DNA from: Bacillota bacterium
GTDB taxonomy: Bacteria > Bacillota > Clostridia > Christensenellales > SZUA-584
Direction of reading: 5' to 3'
Length of the DNA stretch: 64,000 nucleotides
Assembly (NCBI GenBank): GCA_023459495.1
Contig: JAEWTL010000039.1
Coordinates: 18,990 to 82,989, forward strand
The position numbers and the translations under genes were made by a program. Positions 61,534 through 64,000 of the stretch are shown piece by piece. The notes under the pieces are model-generated. The model did no database searches. It worked only from the letters and a program-made list of their open reading frames with translations, and was not told the origin of the DNA. Numbering within the stretch: the stretch's first letter is position 1; every line of letters starts with the position of its first letter.

Positions 61534-62468
61534 TATACGCAGGAATCGACGTCGGCGGCACCACCATCAAAGCGGGCCTTGTAGATGAGAAAGGCACGCT
61601 GCTGCGCAAGATCAGCGTCCCGACGGGCGTAGGCCGCCCCTACGGAGGGCTTATCCGCGACATGTCTGACGCGGTTGTGACGCTCGCACAGCAGCAGGGT
61701 ATCAAGGCGGACAAAATTGCAGGTGTCGGTATCGGCATTCCGGGCGTATCGCAGGAAGGCCTCGCCATCGTGCACAACCTGTATTGGTTCGACGTACCGC
61801 TGGCGGAAGAATTCAAAAAGAATCTTAACATTCCTGTCACCATCGACAATGACGCGACTGCCGCGGCGCTCTATGAGCACCGGCTCGGTTCTCTGGCTGG
61901 CTGCCGCGTAGGCGTGCTGTTCACATTGGGCACCGGAGTGGGCGGTGGCATTATCATCAATGGCAAGCCTTTCTCCGGCGCACATGGCCTCGGCAGCGAG
62001 CTTGGGCATATCGCCATCGTTCCCGGCGGCCTGCAGTGTACCTGCGGCAACCGGGGTTGTCTCGAAGTGTACGCCTCTGCAGGGGCGTTTGTGCGTCTGG
62101 GCCGCCGCTGCGTCATCGACCGCCCGGAAAGCATGCTCCACCATGTGACAGGCGGTGATTTCATGAAGGTTACGCCGCAGCTGATCTTCGATACAGCGAG
62201 ATCCGGCGATTATGTGGCTGAGTCCATTGTGGACGAGTATGTCAGCTATATCGCCATGGGCATCTGTACGGTTGAAAATTCGCTCGACCCGGATGTGATC
62301 GCCATCGGAGGCGGTATCTCGGGTGCGGGCGATTATCTGCTGGGGAAACTAAAGAAAGCCAGCGATGGCCTCGGCATATTCGAGGGCAAGAAGTATGCCG
62401 ACATCCGAATCGCGCAGGCGGGCAACGACGCGGGCATCATCGGCGCGGCACTGCTTGCAATGGTATGA
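61530..62468 (+). CDS. glcK: ROK-family glucokinase
   Basis: 312 residues. ATP site GIDVGGTTIKAGLVD, sugar site NDATAAALYE, LGTGVGGGIIINGK, ROK signature with zinc motif CTCGNRGCLEVYASAGA, and AIGGGISGAG. Phosphorylates glucose (possibly other hexoses) with ATP. Start overlaps the hprK stop. Confidence 0.93.
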   Translation: MIYAGIDVGGTTIKAGLVDEKGTLLRKISVPTGVGRPYGGLIRDMSDAVVTLAQQQGIKADKIAGVGIGIPGVSQEGLAIVHNLYWFDVPLAEEFKKNLNIPVTIDNDATAAALYEHRLGSLAGCRVGVLFTLGTGVGGGIIINGKPFSGAHGLGSELGHIAIVPGGLQCTCGNRGCLEVYASAGAFVRLGRRCVIDRPESMLHHVTGGDFMKVTPQLIFDTARSGDYVAESIVDEYVSYIAMGICTVENSLDPDVIAIGGGISGAGDYLLGKLKKASDGLGIFEGKKYADIRIAQAGNDAGIIGAALLAMV

Positions 62469-62510
62469 AATAAACACTGCGGCCATACAAATAAGCAAGA
62501 GGAGAAGGGT

Positions 62511-63620
62511 ATGCGGCCTAAACCTATTGCTTATTTTTTATGCATCGCGACGCTCGCGCTCATCGCCGCGTGCCCGCTGATGTTGATGTCGTCCCGCCAC
62601 GAAGCAGTTCAGGCTGCGCCGTATAAGGGCATACTCAAGCTGTGGCACATCACGGAATGGCGGACCGGCGGCTCGTCTTTTGAATCTTTCTTAAATGGCC
62701 GGATAAAGGCGTTTGAGGCCAGTTACGCCTACGCATTTATAGAGCTGGAATCTCTTACCGCGGAGGAAGCTTCGGAGGCACTGGCAGCGGGCGAGACGCC
62801 TGACCTTATCTCTTATCCCTATGGATATAATCCAGGCGTTGATTTGGCAAACCTGCCTGCAGTGAGCACCGTTATCCACCCGGCAGGTGAAAACGCATAT
62901 CCCTATGCATGCGGAGGCTATTGCGTGCTCGTCAACACCGACCTGCTCACACAGCAAAACGCGGAGACTCCCGAAAGCGGCTGGGGCATCCGTCCCGAAG
63001 CGCTCATCAACGCGGCGGCTTTCGGCGCTGCTTTCGATGCCGAAACCGGCTGCTGCGCATTGCCCGCCCTCGCGCTGCACGAATTCCCCGAGTCGGATGA
63101 ACCCAGCTATTCCGCATGGGGCGATCCTGATCCGCCCGATGCCCTGCTCTCACTCGCGCCGCAAGCCTTAAGCGACGGACTGGAAGCCTTTCTGAAAGGC
63201 GAGACAGCCGTATTGATCGCCTCGCAGCGGCAGCTTTACGAAGCTACGAAGGCCTTCATGGCAGGCGACGGGCCGCAGTTCTTCGCGTACGCCATCGGCG
63301 GCTATACCGATATGGTTCAGATGATCGGCGTCACGGATTCGGATGATAAAAAGAAGCTCTCTGCCTGTACGACATTCGCGCAGGGGCTGCTGTCCGGTTC
63401 CGCGCAGCGCAAGCTTGAAACGCTGGGCGTGCTACCTGTCGTGGCAGATTTAGAAATGTATGATGAGGACGAATGCCGCCGTACGATGTATGCGCTGGTG
63501 TGCCAAAGTGCCGCGCTCCCCCCTGCCACAGAAGCGCAGGAGCTGGACATTCTGGCAGCGCGCGCCGCGGGCGGAGACAAAGCTGCGCTCAGGACATTAC
63601 GATCGCGGCTAGGTGGATAA
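62511..63620 (+). CDS. Extracellular solute-binding-protein-like lipoprotein
   Basis: 369 residues with AGGAGAAGG before the ATG. A hydrophobic signal segment with a possible lipobox LIAAC (Cys21), then a type-1 solute-binding-like fold: KLWHITEWRTGGSSFESFL, TPDLISYPYGYNP, VLVNTDLL and GETAVLIASQRQLYEAT. No permease or ATPase gene adjoins it, so transport is not proven; it may be a diverged sensor or a share-in binding protein. It follows glcK by 42 nt and may be co-transcribed. Confidence 0.7.
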   Translation: MRPKPIAYFLCIATLALIAACPLMLMSSRHEAVQAAPYKGILKLWHITEWRTGGSSFESFLNGRIKAFEASYAYAFIELESLTAEEASEALAAGETPDLISYPYGYNPGVDLANLPAVSTVIHPAGENAYPYACGGYCVLVNTDLLTQQNAETPESGWGIRPEALINAAAFGAAFDAETGCCALPALALHEFPESDEPSYSAWGDPDPPDALLSLAPQALSDGLEAFLKGETAVLIASQRQLYEATKAFMAGDGPQFFAYAIGGYTDMVQMIGVTDSDDKKKLSACTTFAQGLLSGSAQRKLETLGVLPVVADLEMYDEDECRRTMYALVCQSAALPPATEAQELDILAARAAGGDKAALRTLRSRLGG

Positions 63621-63769
63621 TGCGTAGCGTCCCGTGTGCATATCGGCTTACACTGTTGTTATATGCAAATAAAAACCACGGAAGATAATCAGTTGTTGGA
63701 TTGAATGATGTTCTTAGATAGTTCCCGGCATCCTGCTCTGAATATAAATAACAAAGCTATAATAATCAT

Positions 63770-63788
63770 CCACCCCTTCAAGGGGTGG
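63770..63788. repeat. Subterminal hairpin of the IS200/IS605 element
   Basis: Perfect 7-bp stem CCACCCC (63770-63776) / GGGGTGG (63782-63788) with a 5-nt loop TTCAA, followed by TCTTTATT on the plus strand. It may serve as transposase recognition hairpin and also as a terminator for the plus-strand lipoprotein gene. Confidence 0.6.
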
Positions 63789-63867
63789 TCTTTATTGGAG
63801 CCTATAAGGGCCTCTTACCAGCAATGCCTAAAGGCATATTACAGTTCCGCCAACCGCGTGGAGCCTG

Positions 63868-64000
63868 TTACCGGCAACCCTTAAAAGGGTCTACATACTC
63901 CTTCGCTGTTGCCTGATCGTTCTTCATATCTTCATCTTGCTGTTCTCTGATGTACTTGCTTACCTTCTCCTTGTTTAGGCCTACCGTGCTAACATAGTAT
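63868..64000 (-). CDS. IS200/IS605-type transposase TnpA, C-terminal fragment
   Basis: 43 codons then TAA (63868-63870), open to the right edge. The sequence includes YYVSTVGLNKEKVSKYIREQ and ends KEYVDPFKGCR, which matches the C-terminal alpha-helix (with the D-Q/K-E-Y-x-D-P-F signature) of IS200-type Y1 transposases. The catalytic Tyr and HUH motifs would be outside the window, so whether the copy is intact cannot be told. Confidence 0.8.
   Translation of the reverse strand, partial: YYVSTVGLNKEKVSKYIREQQDEDMKNDQATAKEYVDPFKGCR

Larger units (their letters stand above)
63755..64000 (-). mobile_element. Right end of an IS200/IS605-family insertion sequence (cut by window edge)
   Basis: Contains the 3' end of the transposase gene and subterminal hairpins at 63770-63788 (7 bp, CCACCCC/GGGGTGG), 63824-63837 (ATGCCT/AGGCAT) and around 63879-63891 (ACCCTT/AAGGGT). 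The last two lie in partly repeated blocks, TTACC-GCAA followed by the hairpin. Foldable ends without inverted repeats are a hallmark of this Y1-transposase family. The outer boundary at about 63755 is an estimate; 63621-63754 shows no gene. Confidence 0.7.

Overview
The window reads as a chromosomal segment of a Gram-positive member of the Clostridia (Bacillota) of roughly balanced base composition. Supporting features are a CIRCE operator before groES-groEL, HPr kinase (hprK) beside a ROK glucokinase, a YesM-type two-component system with a sugar ABC transporter, two DacF-type D-Ala-D-Ala carboxypeptidases, a ComEB-type dCMP deaminase, a YtrA-type GntR operon and many lipoproteins with clear lipoboxes. 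The order or family cannot be fixed from sequence alone. No tRNA, rRNA or CRISPR array was found. The only mobile element seen is the 3' end of an IS200/IS605-type transposase at the right edge.

Layout. 1-4.5 kb: sugar ABC importer (permease cut by the window edge), AraC-type response regulator, YesM-type histidine kinase and solute-binding lipoprotein. 5-6.9 kb: a long FtsA-like protein. 7.4-16.6 kb: a compact operon of free-standing assembly-line parts (adenylating acyl ligase, acyl carrier protein, Sfp-type phosphopantetheinyl transferase, condensation-domain protein, alpha/beta hydrolase) with a MacB/FtsX-type ABC exporter; it looks like a small secreted acyl or peptidyl metabolite pathway. 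16.6-21.2 kb, convergent to it: four genes with stop/start overlaps (ArnT-like membrane glycosyltransferase, WecE/ArnB-like sugar aminotransferase, ArnC-like GT2, ATP-grasp ligase), suggesting a lipid-carried amino-sugar modification of the envelope.

21.3-29.7 kb is a sulfur-relay island. A six-gene operon encodes a two-part YeeE/YedE permease with a TusA gene between the halves, a thioredoxin-reductase-like protein carrying a degenerate thioredoxin domain, and two exported rhodanese lipoproteins, one with four rhodanese domains. A divergent LysR gene, a second TusA and a DASS anion transporter sit alongside. The inferred route is surface sulfane sulfur to membrane channel to cytoplasmic TusA carrier.

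29.8-33.5 kb: a catabolic operon (UroD-like methyltransferase-fold protein, AraC regulator, GH29 fucosidase, membrane protein). 33.7-34.0 kb: an unusual array of eight consecutive small hairpins flanked by 24-bp direct repeats. 34-41 kb: ogt, a DUF2974 lipase-like protein, a macrodomain protein, a UvrD-family helicase, a GPH symporter and a GNAT-like protein. 41-47 kb: a GntR-controlled membrane-protein operon, two tiny hydrophilic proteins, a DUF5050-like lipoprotein and an M23 peptidase. 47-50 kb: groEL, groES and comEB. 50-55 kb: a type IIA topoisomerase gene pair with a GyrA box. 55-59.5 kb: PAP2 phosphatase, cupin, DsrE-like protein and two paralogous carboxypeptidases. 59.8-63.6 kb: HAD phosphatase, hprK and glcK as an overlapping operon, then a binding-protein-like lipoprotein; then the IS200/IS605 end.

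Most start choices rest on visible ribosome-binding sites and many differ from the longest open frame. Functions are assigned by motif recognition only; no database search was run.
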